A DNA stretch of 64,000 nucleotides from Bradyrhizobium betae (GCF_004123905.1 NZ_MZXW01000016.1:186001-250000); one strand, 5' to 3'; shown: positions 1 to 11,424, counted from the stretch's first letter. Notes: generated by a model from the sequence alone, not told the origin. Numbers and translations: made by a program.

Positions 1-215
1 AAACCGAGCGCTTCGATCACTCGGCCGTTGTCCGCACGCCACAGCCAAGTTCGTTTCGCGATCAGCGGATGCGGCACCTCCAGCGTCAGACTGCCTGCCG
101 CAAGCGGCACGCCGTCGGCGACCAGATGTGCGCCGAGTTCCGCAAGCAGGCGGTCGGCTCCGGAACTATCGGCGGCGGCATCGACGAGCCAGGCGAGGGT
201 CGGGGAGAGCTGCAT
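1..215 (-). CDS. N-terminal part of a probable adenylate/guanylate cyclase-type protein (runs off the window)
   Basis: An open frame runs leftward from an ATG at 215 to the window edge: 71 codons without a stop. The protein includes 'LLAELGAHLVADGVPL' and 'RTWLWRADNGRVIEALGF'. I associate this N-terminal pattern with Bradyrhizobium proteins that carry a class III adenylate/guanylate cyclase domain further downstream. That catalytic domain would lie outside the window, so the function is inference from the N-terminus alone. The gene is divergent from the SRPBCC gene starting at 317, with about 100 bp between the two starts. No strong ribosome-binding site is visible before the ATG. Confidence 0.55.
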   Translation of the reverse strand, partial: MQLSPTLAWLVDAAADSSGADRLLAELGAHLVADGVPLAAGSLTLEVPHPLIAKRTWLWRADNGRVIEALG

Positions 216-316
216 GGCCCGATGATGACGAAGGTGGGCCGTCTTTGTCACGGGCAATCCTTGACGGCCCGCTTTGGCGCCGCCATGTGCCAGTGTCAGC
301 CCAGGGATGATCGCCG

Positions 317-772
317 ATGACCGAGCCGTTCGTAGTGCGTCGCGAGACCCAGATCGCAGCCCCGCGCGCCACCGTCTTCGCCTATTTGACCGACCCCGAG
401 AAGATCCTGAGCTGGATGGGCTCGGACGCGACCACCGAGCCGCATCCCGGCGGACTTTATCTGCTCAAGGGCGTCGGCCCGCGCGGCGGCGTTGCCCGCG
501 GCGCGTTCCGCGAGGTCGTGCCGGTGCATCGTCTCGCTTACACATTCGGATGGGAGGGCGGTCAGGAAGTGCCGCCCGGCTCGAGCCTGATCGAGATCGA
601 CCTGATCGAGCGCGATGGCGGCACGCTGCTGCGCATGACCCATAGCGGGCTGCCAAGCGAAGAGCAGGCGGCCGCGCACGCGACGGGATGGGCGCATTAT
701 CTGGAACGGCTCACGAGCGCAGCCGCGGGCAGCGATCCCGGTCCCGACAAGGGTGTTTCAGACAAGACGTAG
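317..772 (+). CDS. SRPBCC/AHSA1-family protein
   Basis: The 151-residue protein has the START-like SRPBCC (AHSA1) pattern. It opens with a basic strand 'VVRRETQIAAPRATVFAYLTDPEKI', continues with the 'W(M)GSDATTEPHPGGLYLL' segment, and ends with the 'GGTLLRMTHSGLPSEE' strand and the C-terminal helix 'GWAHYLERL'. Family members bind hydrophobic ligands in a helix-grip fold. The ligand cannot be read from the sequence. Such genes are often translationally coupled to an ArsR-type regulator, as in the pair at 39697-40364, but here no regulator lies directly upstream. The ATG at 317 follows a purine-rich AGGGATGA stretch. The 3' end lies 11 bp from the stop of the convergent topoisomerase gene. 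Confidence 0.85.
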   Translation: MTEPFVVRRETQIAAPRATVFAYLTDPEKILSWMGSDATTEPHPGGLYLLKGVGPRGGVARGAFREVVPVHRLAYTFGWEGGQEVPPGSSLIEIDLIERDGGTLLRMTHSGLPSEEQAAAHATGWAHYLERLTSAAAGSDPGPDKGVSDKT

Positions 773-783
773 CGACGGGAAAG

Positions 784-1953
784 TCAAACGGCCGCGGTCG
801 CCACCACCTGCTGCAACAGCTGCTCGCGCCGGGCCTGCGAACGCTGGCCTTTCATGGTCGCCGCAAAACGTTCGAGGATGCCGTCCTCGAAGGCGGTGAC
901 GATGGTGTCGTGGACGTAGCTCTTGCGGCAGATCGCCGGCGTGTTGGAGAGCTTGTCGGCGGCGGCGCGGATCGCCTCCAGCACCTGCTTCTTGCGGCCG
1001 CGCTGGCTGGTTGCCGGCGTGATCCGCGACAGCGATTCCACGACGACGGCAGAGGCCATCAGCGTGCGAAAATCCTTCAGCGAAATCTTGATGCCGGCGA
1101 TCTCGCGCAGGAAGGCGTTCACCTGGGTGGTGCTGACCGCGCGCACGATGCCGTAGGCGTCGCGATACTGGAACATGCGCTTGCCGGGAACGCCCTGCAA
1201 AATGCCGATGGCGCGCACCAGCTTGGCGGCGTCACATTCCTTGCGTACCGCCTTGCCGCCCTTCGCCTTGAAGGTCAGCACGAAGCAATCGTCTTCCAGC
1301 GTGACGTTCGACTTCAGCAGCGTGGTGGCGCCGCGGGTGCCGTTGAGGCGGGCATAGGATTCATTGCCGGGACGGATCGCGGTGCGGGCGATCAGCTCGA
1401 TCACGGCCGAGAGCGCGAATTCGCGTGTCGGCTCGTCGCCCGACAGGAACGCCGAGACCTTGCGCCGGATCTTTGGCAGCGCGCCGACGAGCTTCTCCAG
1501 ACGATGCGCCTTGCGATGCTCGCGGACCTTCTCCCAGTCGGCGTGATAGCGATATTGCAGCCGGCCCGCGGCGTCGCGACCCACCGCCTGAAGATGGGTG
1601 GTCGGATCGGCCGAATAGCGGACCTCGCGATAGGCCGGCGGCACCGCCATGGCGTGCAGCCGGCGGATGGTGCGGGCGTCGCGGATATGGGCGCCGTTGG
1701 GACGGACGAAGGAATAGCCCTTGCCGCGCTTGATCCGGCGGATCTTCAGCTCGTTCTGGTCACCGAGCCGCAGGCCCAGCTCCTTGGCCAGCTCCTCGAC
1801 CGCGACCGGGGAAGCTGAATCAAAGACCTTTTTCGGGCTAGGACGGTTGGAACCGGCCGGTTTCGGCCATTGTCCGAGGGCTTTGGCCAGCGCAATGGCA
1901 GCAGGATCGGCCGAAGCGGGCCGCATCGTCCCGAGATTCTGCTGATCCATCAT
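784..1953 (-). CDS. DNA topoisomerase IB (poxvirus/bacterial type)
   Basis: This 389-residue protein matches bacterial type IB topoisomerases, which relax supercoils through a 3'-phosphotyrosyl intermediate. An N-terminal DNA-binding region spans roughly residues 60-140 ('IRRIKRGKGYSFVRPNG'). The catalytic domain follows with the expected active-site elements: Arg194 in 'TAIRPGNESY', a lysine near 229-231 in 'TFKAKGG', Arg296 in 'SLKDFRTLMAS' and the nucleophile Tyr346 in 'CRKSYVHDT'. All key residues are present, so the enzyme should be active. ATG codons at 1953 and 1950 are both possible starts. The gene reads away from acsA and shares the 1954-2354 spacer with it. Confidence 0.93.
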   Translation of the reverse strand: MMDQQNLGTMRPASADPAAIALAKALGQWPKPAGSNRPSPKKVFDSASPVAVEELAKELGLRLGDQNELKIRRIKRGKGYSFVRPNGAHIRDARTIRRLHAMAVPPAYREVRYSADPTTHLQAVGRDAAGRLQYRYHADWEKVREHRKAHRLEKLVGALPKIRRKVSAFLSGDEPTREFALSAVIELIARTAIRPGNESYARLNGTRGATTLLKSNVTLEDDCFVLTFKAKGGKAVRKECDAAKLVRAIGILQGVPGKRMFQYRDAYGIVRAVSTTQVNAFLREIAGIKISLKDFRTLMASAVVVESLSRITPATSQRGRKKQVLEAIRAAADKLSNTPAICRKSYVHDTIVTAFEDGILERFAATMKGQRSQARREQLLQQVVATAAV

Positions 1954-2354
1954 AGTGTTAAGCCTTGACCCTGTCTGTTACCGTTCAATGCCGCTGTTCT
2001 GACGTTTGTTCCAAGGGGTCTCTTCCGGACCCGGATTAGCCACTTAGGGTGTTCCGAACCGCATTGCGAGTCCCGAATCAGTGAGAAACGGTCTCTAAAT
2101 ACCTCCTGCGACGCATGGGCGCCCTGCACGGGCCACTTCCGGGGATTTGGGTGAAGAGCGGAAAGCGCCCTTTCGGCCCGTTTCAGATTTGCGACAGCCG
2201 GCCCGTGCAGCTTGATTCTCCGCATGGCGAGCGGCTCGCCGAAGGTCCAGCTTGTGCACCTTGTCGGGTCCGGTTAGCCCGACGCATAATCGGTTCAACG
2301 ATCAAGTCGGCCCGCCAGTCGCTTGGGTTCGGCTTGCCGTATGTGGAGGGAAAC
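1954..2354. other. Spacer between divergent topoisomerase IB and acsA
   Basis: About 400 bp without a credible gene; short frames here lack coding character and overlap each other. It must hold the divergent promoters for topoisomerase IB (leftward) and acsA (rightward). The acsA Shine-Dalgarno GGAGGG lies at 2345-2350. I see no clear operator palindrome or riboswitch. Confidence 0.6.
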
Positions 2355-4301
<1,947 letters not shown>

Positions 4302-4732
4302 GCCAAGGCTTCGTGCCCCGGACGCAGCGCAGCGCCTCTTAGCGGTGCGCCTGCAGAGCCGGGGCCCACACCTCCATGTAAAGAAAATGCTGGGTCCCGG
4401 CTCTGCGTCGCGTCATTTCATGCCGCGCCGCGTCCGGGACACGAGACTGTCTTTCGCGTCAGCTTGCCCCCTCCCAAAACAACCCCTGTTCACATCCTCA
4501 CGCTCTTGTCAGGGCGCGTGCCGGCACGGCCGCATCTTTCCGGCCGAGTGTTGTTTTCAGGTCATTTACTTTGTTTCGAACATTTCCTTTGTTCCCTCTG
4601 CTGGCTGGCCCTCGGCGGCCGCGCGTAGAAACCATCCGGTTAACAAGCGCGGTTAAGAATGTCGGGGTGAGCAGGCAATTGCCGGGTACTGCGTCCATTT
4701 TGAACGATCCGTTTGGGCAAGGGGAAGTATCG
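4302..4732. other. Spacer after acsA with repeat element and the L,D-transpeptidase promoter
   Basis: The left part is occupied by a dispersed palindromic repeat (4311-4444). The right part, about 290 bp, is relatively AT-rich around 4556-4590 and carries no credible gene. It presumably holds the promoter of the gene at 4733. A TTAA-N9-TTAA pattern lies at 4640-4656. Confidence 0.5.
4311..4444. repeat. Dispersed palindromic repeat, family A (copy 1)
   Basis: The element begins TCGTGCCCCGGACGC and ends with GCGTCCGGGACACGA, so its ends are inverted repeats with one mismatch. It contains GAGCCGGG and a later TCCCGGCTC as an inner inverted pair. A second copy of the same plan lies at 48678-48801. 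Both sit just after stop codons. No open frame is present inside. Confidence 0.8.
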
Positions 4733-5248
4733 ATGTCGATCAAGGTTGCTGTGGCGCTGGCCGCCACCATCGGGGCAGGGGTCTTGATGTCGACGGCGGC
4801 GCAGGCGCGGCCGGAAATGGTGGGAACGCACGTGGCCGACTATTCGCCGGGCACCATCGTGGTCAAAACCAGCGAGCGGCGGCTCTATCTCATTCTCGAT
4901 GACGGCCACGCCGTGCGCTATCCGGTCGGCGTCGGCAAATCCGGCAAGCAGTGGGCCGGCACCACCCGCATCGACGGCAAGTATCGCAATCCGGCCTGGT
5001 CGCCGCCCGCCGAAGTGAGGCGCGACAAGCCGCAGCTTCCCGACGTGATCCCGGGCGGGTCGCCGCGCAACCCGATGGGCGTTGCGGCAATGACGCTGGC
5101 CGGCGGCGAATATGCCATCCACGGCACCAACGTGCCGGGCTCGGTCGGCGGCTTCGTCTCCTATGGCTGCATCCGCATGCTCAACGACGACATCACCGAT
5201 CTCTACAGCCGCGTCTCGGTCGGCACGACGGTGGTCGTAGCGCGCTGA
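4733..5248 (+). CDS. Exported L,D-transpeptidase (YkuD domain)
   Basis: The 171-residue protein has an N-terminal signal peptide (residues 1-28, 'VALAATIGAGVLMSTAAQA') followed by a YkuD catalytic domain. The active-site signature is present: His130 in 'AIHGTN' and the nucleophile Cys146 in 'SYGCIRM'. Such enzymes form 3-3 peptidoglycan cross-links or attach proteins to peptidoglycan in the periplasm; which of these applies here is not visible. I chose the ATG at 4733 because a GGGGAAG Shine-Dalgarno lies just upstream and it opens directly on the signal peptide. A strong hairpin terminator at 5272-5301 ends the transcript. Confidence 0.92.
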   Translation: MSIKVAVALAATIGAGVLMSTAAQARPEMVGTHVADYSPGTIVVKTSERRLYLILDDGHAVRYPVGVGKSGKQWAGTTRIDGKYRNPAWSPPAEVRRDKPQLPDVIPGGSPRNPMGVAAMTLAGGEYAIHGTNVPGSVGGFVSYGCIRMLNDDITDLYSRVSVGTTVVVAR

Positions 5249-5271
5249 GCAAGAGTCAGGACAGGACTGCG

Positions 5272-5301
5272 AAAGCCGCGTCATTTGATGCGGCTTTTTT
5301 G
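5272..5301 (+). terminator. Rho-independent terminator of the L,D-transpeptidase gene
   Basis: A perfect 7-bp stem AAGCCGC (5273-5279) / GCGGCTT (5290-5296) with a 10-nt loop is followed by a T-run (TTTTTTGTT). It ends exactly where the convergent nuclease gene ends. Confidence 0.88.
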
Positions 5302-5892
5302 TTACCAGAAGCGCCAGCCGCGTCCGCACCAGCCGTCGCGATGACCGCCATTGTAGCTGCGCGCATAGCCGCCGGCGACTAGCATGGCCGAGACGTTAGC
5401 GGTGCGCTTGGTCGCGGCGTCAGCGAGGACGCGCCCGTATTTTTCCGTGCCGAGATTATAGATCGTGACGCCGCCCTGGCCGAGCAGCGCGCGCAACGCA
5501 TCCGCGGCGGCTTCGGCCTTGTCCAATTCCTGCTGGCAAGACGCCTTCATCTCTGGCGCATCGATGCCGCGCAGGCGAACGCGCGCAACGAGATCGCGTC
5601 CGTCGCGCTGATGCACGCGGGCGAGAAACGTGTCACCGTCGATGATGCGGATGACATCTACCGGCTGACGAATATCGGGATTGCCGGCCTGTTGGAGGAT
5701 GATCTCGGCATCGCGCGACTGACGATCCGTCGCGTGCGGGATCGGCCAGCTCGTCCCGTGCCTGAAGGTGAGCACGATCGCCACCACCACACCGACCACG
5801 AACATCCACGGCACCAGTCCGGAGAAGCGGCGGCCAAACGGCGAGCCGTTGTAAGTAGGCCGATAGGGATGGCTGGGATCGAAGCGCGACAT
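5302..5892 (-). CDS. Membrane-anchored thermonuclease-family (SNase) protein
   Basis: The 196-residue protein has a short cytoplasmic N-terminus, one membrane segment at about residues 25-43 ('GLVPWMFVVGVVVAIVL') and a staphylococcal-nuclease-like OB-fold domain from about residue 75. Signature elements are 'IIDGDTFLARV', 'RLRGIDAPEM' and 'EKYGRVLAD', which supply the Ca-binding acidic residues and catalytic arginines of SNases. The C-terminus 'GGHRDGWCGRGWRFW' is typical of alphaproteobacterial members. It probably acts on the periplasmic side as a sugar-nonspecific nuclease, although many family members are uncharacterised. It is convergent with the L,D-transpeptidase gene. Confidence 0.88.
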   Translation of the reverse strand: MSRFDPSHPYRPTYNGSPFGRRFSGLVPWMFVVGVVVAIVLTFRHGTSWPIPHATDRQSRDAEIILQQAGNPDIRQPVDVIRIIDGDTFLARVHQRDGRDLVARVRLRGIDAPEMKASCQQELDKAEAAADALRALLGQGGVTIYNLGTEKYGRVLADAATKRTANVSAMLVAGGYARSYNGGHRDGWCGRGWRFW

Positions 5893-5951
5893 CCGCGCAC
5901 GCTAGGGCTGAGTCGGCCGGGCCGGCAAGAGAGCCTTATGTGACCAGAGCG

Positions 5952-6149
5952 TCAGAAATCCGAGGCGATGCCTTTGCGTTCCCAATCGCCATAGCGCGTG
6001 GGTTCGGGTCCCTTTGGCCCCTGCAATTCCTTCGGCGCTGCCTCGACATGAGCCGCCGCAGCCTGCCGGCGCGCCTCGGCTTCGGCCAGCGCGCGCCGGG
6101 CTGCCGGCGGCAAGGGCTTGCGATCGGGAGCGGGGGTCTGGTCGTTCAT
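5952..6149 (-). CDS. DUF1674 / SDHAF4-like small protein
   Basis: This 65-residue protein ends in 'GPEPTRYGDWERKGIASDF', the highly conserved C-terminal signature of DUF1674. That family includes the succinate dehydrogenase assembly factor SDHAF4 of mitochondria. The N-terminal half is a charged, alanine-rich helix ('PPAARRALAEAEARRQAAA'). A role in loading or protecting the flavinylated Sdh subunit is known for eukaryotic relatives and is only inference here. The ATG at 6149 was chosen because the conserved protein begins there ('MNDQTPAPDRKPLPP'); the open frame continues upstream without family resemblance. It is divergent from rsmB. Confidence 0.85.
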   Translation of the reverse strand: MNDQTPAPDRKPLPPAARRALAEAEARRQAAAAHVEAAPKELQGPKGPEPTRYGDWERKGIASDF

Positions 6150-6338
6150 CGTCCGGGGTCCTAGCGCAGGGTCGCGACATACGCGACGTCCAATAACGCA
6201 TTGCTGAAATGGCCGCGAGGGGCTGAAAACGCCAGAGGTCATTCTTACATTTGGCATATTCGCATGCCAAAGCTGCCGTTCTTAAGGCATGCGCGCCATA
6301 TCGGCGGAACTGCCGCTCGCTCAGAACCTTGCTTCCGC

Positions 6339-7685
6339 ATGCCATCTCAACGTTTTGCCCCTCCGTCCGAAGTGCCCGGTCTCGCGGCGCGGCGGATTGC
6401 TGCCGACATCGTCGACGGCGTGCTGCACAAGCACCGGACGCTCGATGACCAGCTCGATGGTACCGGCGCCCATCCCGGATTGAAGACGCTGGCCGACCGT
6501 GACCGTGCGCTGATGCGCCGTCTGGTCGCGACCATCCTGCGCCGGCTCGGCACGCTCGGCCATGTGCTGTCGCGCCTGCTCGACAAGGGCATCCCCTCCG
6601 ACGCTCCGCGCGCGCAGAGCGCGCTGCTGATCGGTGCCGCCCAGATTCTCTGGATGGACGTGCCCGACCACGCCGCGGTCGATCTCTCCGTTCGTCTGGT
6701 ACAATCCGACCGGCGCGCCGCGCGCTATGCCGGCCTCGTCAATGCCGTGTTGCGCCGCTGCGCGCGCGAGGGCCAGGCGCTGGTCGAAGAGGTTTCCACG
6801 CAATCGCTGGACCTGCCGCCCTGGTTGCTGGCGCGCTGGAGCGCGCATTACGGCGAGGCGACCGCAAGGGACATGGCGCTCGCACTCGGCCATGAGCCGT
6901 CGCTCGACCTGACCGTGAAGTCCGACGCCGCGCAATGGGCGAGCCGGCTGCACGGTGAAGTGCTGCCGACCGGATCGGTACGCACGGTGCTGCACGGTGC
7001 GGTGACCATGCTGCCCGGCTTCACTGAAGGACAATGGTGGGTGCAGGACGCGGCCGCCGCGCTGCCGGTGCGCCTTTTCGGCGACATCGAGGGCAAGTCC
7101 ATTGCCGATCTCTGCGCCGCCCCCGGCGGCAAGACCGCGCAACTGGCGCAATCCGGCGCGCATGTCACGGCGCTCGACCGCTCGCCGGCCCGGGTGGCAC
7201 GCCTGCGCGAGAATCTGACGCGGCTGTCGCTGCAGGCCGAGACTGTCGTCGCCGACGCCGTCGAATGGACCGGCCCGCCTGAGCGATTTGACGGCATCCT
7301 GATCGATGCGCCCTGCACCTCGACCGGAACGATCCGCCGCCATCCCGACGTGTCCTGGCTCCGCCAGCAATCCGACATCGCCGCGATGACCGTTCTCCAG
7401 CAGCGGCTGCTGCGCAAATCGGTCTCGCTGCTCAAGCCCGGCGGCACGCTGGTCTATTGCACATGTTCGCTGGAACCCGAAGAGGGCGAGCAGGCCGTCG
7501 CCACGCTGCTGGCCGCTGAGCCAGCACTTCGCCGCGTGCCGGTCGATGCAGCTGAGGTTTCCGGACTCGGCGAGATCATCACCGCCGCCGGCGACCTCCG
7601 GACCCTGCCGAGCCACCTGCCGCACGATGATCCCAAGCTCGGCGGGCTCGACGGATTTTTCGCAGCCCGGCTCGTTAAATCCTGA
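6339..7685 (+). CDS. rsmB: 16S rRNA (cytosine-C5)-methyltransferase, RsmB/NOP family
   Basis: The 448-residue protein has an N-terminal NusB-like RNA-binding domain (about residues 10-140) and a C-terminal SAM-dependent methyltransferase domain. The SAM site reads 'ADLCAAPGGKTAQLA'. The two cysteines of m5C RNA methyltransferases are present: Cys326 in 'DAPCTSTG' and the catalytic Cys376 in 'YCTCSLEPEEGE'. The enzyme methylates a cytosine of 16S rRNA (C967 in E. coli RsmB). I chose the ATG at 6339 because the protein then begins 'MPSQRFAPPSEVPGLAARR', fitting the NusB-like start. The heparinase-like gene follows 118 bp downstream on the same strand. Confidence 0.92.
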   Translation: MPSQRFAPPSEVPGLAARRIAADIVDGVLHKHRTLDDQLDGTGAHPGLKTLADRDRALMRRLVATILRRLGTLGHVLSRLLDKGIPSDAPRAQSALLIGAAQILWMDVPDHAAVDLSVRLVQSDRRAARYAGLVNAVLRRCAREGQALVEEVSTQSLDLPPWLLARWSAHYGEATARDMALALGHEPSLDLTVKSDAAQWASRLHGEVLPTGSVRTVLHGAVTMLPGFTEGQWWVQDAAAALPVRLFGDIEGKSIADLCAAPGGKTAQLAQSGAHVTALDRSPARVARLRENLTRLSLQAETVVADAVEWTGPPERFDGILIDAPCTSTGTIRRHPDVSWLRQQSDIAAMTVLQQRLLRKSVSLLKPGGTLVYCTCSLEPEEGEQAVATLLAAEPALRRVPVDAAEVSGLGEIITAAGDLRTLPSHLPHDDPKLGGLDGFFAARLVKS

Positions 7686-7803
7686 TTTTGCACTGGTTTT
7701 TTGCAACCACGGCGCTGATTCGCGCCGTTCAAGGTGGTGTTAGACGGCCGATTTTAGGATTAATAAGGATTCGTCGGAATCCTCTCCCCCTTCAAGGCAA
7801 GGC

Positions 7804-9561
7804 GTGTCGGTCGCTCAACGCAGACGTATCTCGACGCTGGTGATGAACCGCTTCGCGCGGAACATGCTCGCGCGCGCGAGCGGCGGTTCCGTTGCGCTGT
7901 CGCGGGTCTGGCCGGGCCGCACCGACCGGCTGATCATCGCGCCGCATGATCTGCGCACAGCGGATGCGACCCGCGCCGCCGAGATCTATGCTGGGCGCTT
8001 CGTCTTCGCCGGCAAGATCGTCAATTGCCACGGCCGCTCGATCTTCGATCTCGAACCGCCGTCGGAGGATTGGGAGGTCGCGCTGCTCGGCTTCGGCTGG
8101 CTGCGCCATTTGCGGGCCGCCGACACCGCGCTGACGCGGGCCAATGCGCGCGCGCTGGTCGAGGACTGGATCGCCAATCCCGCCAACAAGCGCCGCGCCG
8201 TCGCGCGGCGCGCCGACGTGCTGGCAAGGCGCGTGATCTCGCTGCTGTCGCAAGCACCCCTGGTGCTCAACGACACCGACAACAAATTCTACCGCCGTTA
8301 TCTGCGCGCGCTGGCACGCGAGATCCGCTTCCTGCGCTACACCATGGTGAACATTCCGGACGGCGTCCCAAAACTTCAGGTGCTGATCGCGCTGTGTTAC
8401 GCGGCGCTGTGCCTCGCCAACCAGGCGGGTCAGATCCGCAGCGCGTCGAAGAAACTCTCGGACGAATTGCAGCGGCAGATCCTGCCTGATGGCGGCCACA
8501 TCTCCCGCAATCCAGGCGCGCTGATCGAGCTGCTGATCGATTTGTTGCCGCTGCGGCAGACTTTTGCCGCGCGCAACATCGCGCCGCCGCCGGCGCTGCT
8601 CAACGCGATCGACCGCATGATGCCGATGCTGCGTTTCTTCCGGCACGGCGACGGCAATTTCGCACTGTTCAATGGCATGAGCGCGACGCCGTCGGACCTG
8701 CTCGCGACGCTGCTCGCCTATGACGACACCCACGGCGCACCGATGGCGAACATGCCGCATACCGGCTTCCAGCGCCTCGATGCCGGCCAGACCACCGTGA
8801 TCATCGACGCCGGCCCGCCGCCGCCGGCCGGCGTCAGCCATGACGCCCATGCCGGGTGCCTGTCGTTCGAGCTTTCTTCCGGCATCAGCCGCATCGTCAC
8901 CAATTGCGGCATGCCGACCACGGGACGCGACAATTGGCGGCCATTCGCGCGCGGCACTGCGGCGCATTCGACGCTGACCTATCACGACACGTCCTCATGC
9001 CAGTTCGTCGAGATGTCGGCGATGAAGCGGCTGCTGCACGGCTCGCCCGTCACCAGCGGTCCGGTCGAGGTGGAGAGCTATCGCGAGGTGGTGCAGAACG
9101 GCACGCTGCTCACGACCTCGCATGACGGCTATCTCGCCAAATTCGGCGCGATCCATCGCCGCGTGCTGATGATCGCCAATGACGGCGCACGCATCGACGG
9201 CGAGGACACGCTGTCGCCGCCCCAGGGCGGGCGATTCAAGGGCGCGGATGCCCATTTCGCGCTGCGCTTCCATCTGCATCCGGCGGTGAAGGCGAGCCGA
9301 CTGTCGGATGCCCGCGGCGTCATGCTGGTATTGCCGAACCGCGATGTCTGGACCTTTGAAGCACTCGACGACAAGGTCGACCTCGAGGACAGCGTGTTCC
9401 TGGCCGGCAACGACGGCCCGCGCCGCACCGCGCAGATCGTGATCCGGCAAGATGCGCGGCAGGCGCCCTCGATCCGCTGGAGTTTTGTACGCTCGAGCGC
9501 TTCGCCAGCGGTCACCAATGCCCGCCGCAACGCCCGGCGCGAACCGGAACTTCCGCTTTAA
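7804..9561 (+). CDS. Heparinase II/III-family protein
   Basis: The 585-residue protein has an alpha-helical N-terminal region (about residues 100-270, a toroid-type fold) and a beta-rich C-terminal half with 'HDAHAGCLSFELSSG', as in the heparinase II/III family of polysaccharide lyases. Homologues occur between rsmB and purH in Bradyrhizobium-type genomes. The substrate is unknown; these bacteria are not known for heparin degradation, so an exopolysaccharide or uronic-acid polymer is more plausible (inference). No signal peptide is visible. The start is a GTG at 7804 after a moderate AAGGCAAGG site, giving 'MSVAQRRRISTLVMNRFARN'. Confidence 0.85.
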   Translation: MSVAQRRRISTLVMNRFARNMLARASGGSVALSRVWPGRTDRLIIAPHDLRTADATRAAEIYAGRFVFAGKIVNCHGRSIFDLEPPSEDWEVALLGFGWLRHLRAADTALTRANARALVEDWIANPANKRRAVARRADVLARRVISLLSQAPLVLNDTDNKFYRRYLRALAREIRFLRYTMVNIPDGVPKLQVLIALCYAALCLANQAGQIRSASKKLSDELQRQILPDGGHISRNPGALIELLIDLLPLRQTFAARNIAPPPALLNAIDRMMPMLRFFRHGDGNFALFNGMSATPSDLLATLLAYDDTHGAPMANMPHTGFQRLDAGQTTVIIDAGPPPPAGVSHDAHAGCLSFELSSGISRIVTNCGMPTTGRDNWRPFARGTAAHSTLTYHDTSSCQFVEMSAMKRLLHGSPVTSGPVEVESYREVVQNGTLLTTSHDGYLAKFGAIHRRVLMIANDGARIDGEDTLSPPQGGRFKGADAHFALRFHLHPAVKASRLSDARGVMLVLPNRDVWTFEALDDKVDLEDSVFLAGNDGPRRTAQIVIRQDARQAPSIRWSFVRSSASPAVTNARRNARREPELPL

Positions 9562-9726
9562 ACGCGCGTCTGCCAGTCCTGTCTGGCGTTGTGAAACTGG
9601 CTGAAAACTGCTATCGAGCCCTCGTTCGCGCGACTGGCGACCTTGGATGGAGCACCATCGGGAAGCGCGACACATATCCGCCGCGCGCCTGGGCATAGAC
9701 ACTCCTTAAGACAGAGGATCTTGCTC

Positions 9727-11319
9727 ATGACTGACCATCCCCGCCGCGTCACCCGTGCACTTCTCTCCGTTTCCGACAAGACCGGCCTGATCGAGTTCGC
9801 CAAGGCGCTTGCCGCGCATGATGTCGAGTTGGTCTCGACCGGCGGCACCGCGAAAGCGATCGCCGCGGCCGGCCTCAAGGTGAAGGACGTGTCCGACCTC
9901 ACCGGCTTCCCCGAGATGATGGATGGCCGCGTCAAGACGCTGCATCCGAAGGTGCATGGCGGCCTGCTTGCGATCCGCGACAATAAGGAGCATGCAGACG
10001 CAATGAAGGCGCACGGCATCGCGCCGATCGATCTGCTCGTCGTCAATCTCTATCCGTTCGAGGCGACCGTCGACAAAGGCGCGGGCTTCGAGGATTGCAT
10101 CGAGAATATCGACATCGGCGGCCCCGCGATGATCCGCGCGGCCGCCAAGAACCATGACGACGTCGCCGTCGTGGTCGAGGCCGATGATTACAAGGCCGTC
10201 CTCGATGAACTCGCCGCCAACAACGGCGCGACCACGCTGAAACTGCGCCGCCGGCTTGCGGCAAAGGCCTATGCGCGCACCGGCGCTTACGACGCCGCGA
10301 TCTCGAACTGGTTCAACCGCCAGCTTGAGATCGACGCGCCCGACTTCCGCGCCTTCGGCGGCAGATTGATCCAGTCGCTGCGCTACGGCGAGAACCCGCA
10401 CCAGACCGCGGCGTTCTACGCGACGCCCGACAAGCGCCCGGGCGTTTCGACCGCGCGGCAGCTTCAGGGCAAGGAGCTCTCCTACAACAACATCAACGAC
10501 ACCGATGCGGCCTATGAATGCATCGGCGAGTTCGACACCAAGCGCACCGCGGCCTGCGTCATCGTCAAGCACGCCAATCCCTGCGGCGTCGCGGAAGGCT
10601 CGAACCTCGTCGACGCCTATCGCAAGGCACTGGCCTGCGATTCCACCTCGGCCTTTGGCGGCATCATCGCGATGAACCGCGCGCTCGATGCCGACACCGC
10701 GCGCGAGATCACAAAAATCTTCACCGAGGTGATCATCGCGCCCGACGCGAGCGAAGAGGCGATCGCCATCATCGGCGGGAAGAAGAATCTGCGGCTGCTG
10801 CTCGCCGGCAGCCTGCCCGACCCGCGCGCCCCCGGCCTCACCGCCAAGACGGTGGCCGGCGGTCTCCTCGTGCAGAGCCGCGACAACGCCGTGGTCGACG
10901 ACATGACCTTCAAGGTCGTGACCAAGCGTGCGCCTTCGGATGCGGAGATGCGCGACCTGAAATTCGCGTTCCGGGTCGCAAAACACGTCAAGTCCAACAC
11001 CATCATCTACGCCAAGGATCTCGCCACCGTCGGTATCGGCGCGGGCCAGATGAGCCGGGTGGATTCAGCGCGGATCGCGGCGCGCAAGGCGCAGGATGCG
11101 GCGAACGAGCTGAAGCTCGCCGAGCCGCTCACCAAGGGCTCGGTCGTGGCGTCGGATGCGTTCTTCCCGTTCGCCGATGGCATGCTCGCCTGCATCGAGG
11201 CCGGCGCCACCGCGGTGGTGCAGCCCGGCGGCTCGATGCGCGACGACGAGGTGATCAAGGCCGCCGACGAGCACGGCATCGCCATGGTGTTCACGGGAAC
11301 GCGGCACTTCAGGCACTGA
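9727..11319 (+). CDS. purH: Bifunctional AICAR transformylase / IMP cyclohydrolase
   Basis: The 530-residue enzyme catalyses the last two steps of purine synthesis. The N-terminal IMP cyclohydrolase part (residues 1-200) shows '[16 protein letters not shown]', 'STGGTAKAI' and '[16 protein letters not shown]'. The C-terminal formyltransferase part shows '[14 protein letters not shown]', '[17 protein letters not shown]', the catalytic '[12 protein letters not shown]' and the closing '[19 protein letters not shown]'. Length and order are standard. I chose the ATG at 9727, which gives the conserved N-terminus '[20 protein letters not shown]'; AGAGGAT lies about 8-14 bp upstream. A palindromic repeat follows the stop. 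Confidence 0.97.
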   Translation: MTDHPRRVTRALLSVSDKTGLIEFAKALAAHDVELVSTGGTAKAIAAAGLKVKDVSDLTGFPEMMDGRVKTLHPKVHGGLLAIRDNKEHADAMKAHGIAPIDLLVVNLYPFEATVDKGAGFEDCIENIDIGGPAMIRAAAKNHDDVAVVVEADDYKAVLDELAANNGATTLKLRRRLAAKAYARTGAYDAAISNWFNRQLEIDAPDFRAFGGRLIQSLRYGENPHQTAAFYATPDKRPGVSTARQLQGKELSYNNINDTDAAYECIGEFDTKRTAACVIVKHANPCGVAEGSNLVDAYRKALACDSTSAFGGIIAMNRALDADTAREITKIFTEVIIAPDASEEAIAIIGGKKNLRLLLAGSLPDPRAPGLTAKTVAGGLLVQSRDNAVVDDMTFKVVTKRAPSDAEMRDLKFAFRVAKHVKSNTIIYAKDLATVGIGAGQMSRVDSARIAARKAQDAANELKLAEPLTKGSVVASDAFFPFADGMLACIEAGATAVVQPGGSMRDDEVIKAADEHGIAMVFTGTRHFRH

Positions 11320-11340
11320 TAGGCTAGCGGTAGCCACCGC

Positions 11341-11424
11341 GTCATTGCGAGCGCAGCGAAGCGATCCAGTCTGCTTCCGCAGAGAAAGTCTGGATTGCTT
11401 CGTCGCTGCGCTCCTCGCAATGAC
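11341..11424. repeat. GTCATTGCGAG palindromic repeat (copy 1)
   Basis: An 84-bp element starts with GTCATTGCGAG (11341-11351) and ends with the inverse CTCGCAATGAC (11414-11424). The interior contains GCGAAGCGATCCAG and CTGGATTGCTTCG, which pair with each other. Related elements lie at 19721, 52498 and 60648. It fills the gap between the convergent stops of purH and the MFS gene. Confidence 0.88.

Noticed and set aside
4640..4656. TTAA...TTAA pattern before the L,D-transpeptidase gene as a CtrA site
   Set aside because: The spacing is nine bases, not seven, so it does not fit the CtrA consensus.
7768..7783. GGATTCGTCGGAATCC hairpin before the heparinase-like gene
   Set aside because: Short imperfect stem without a T-run; no support as a terminator or operator.
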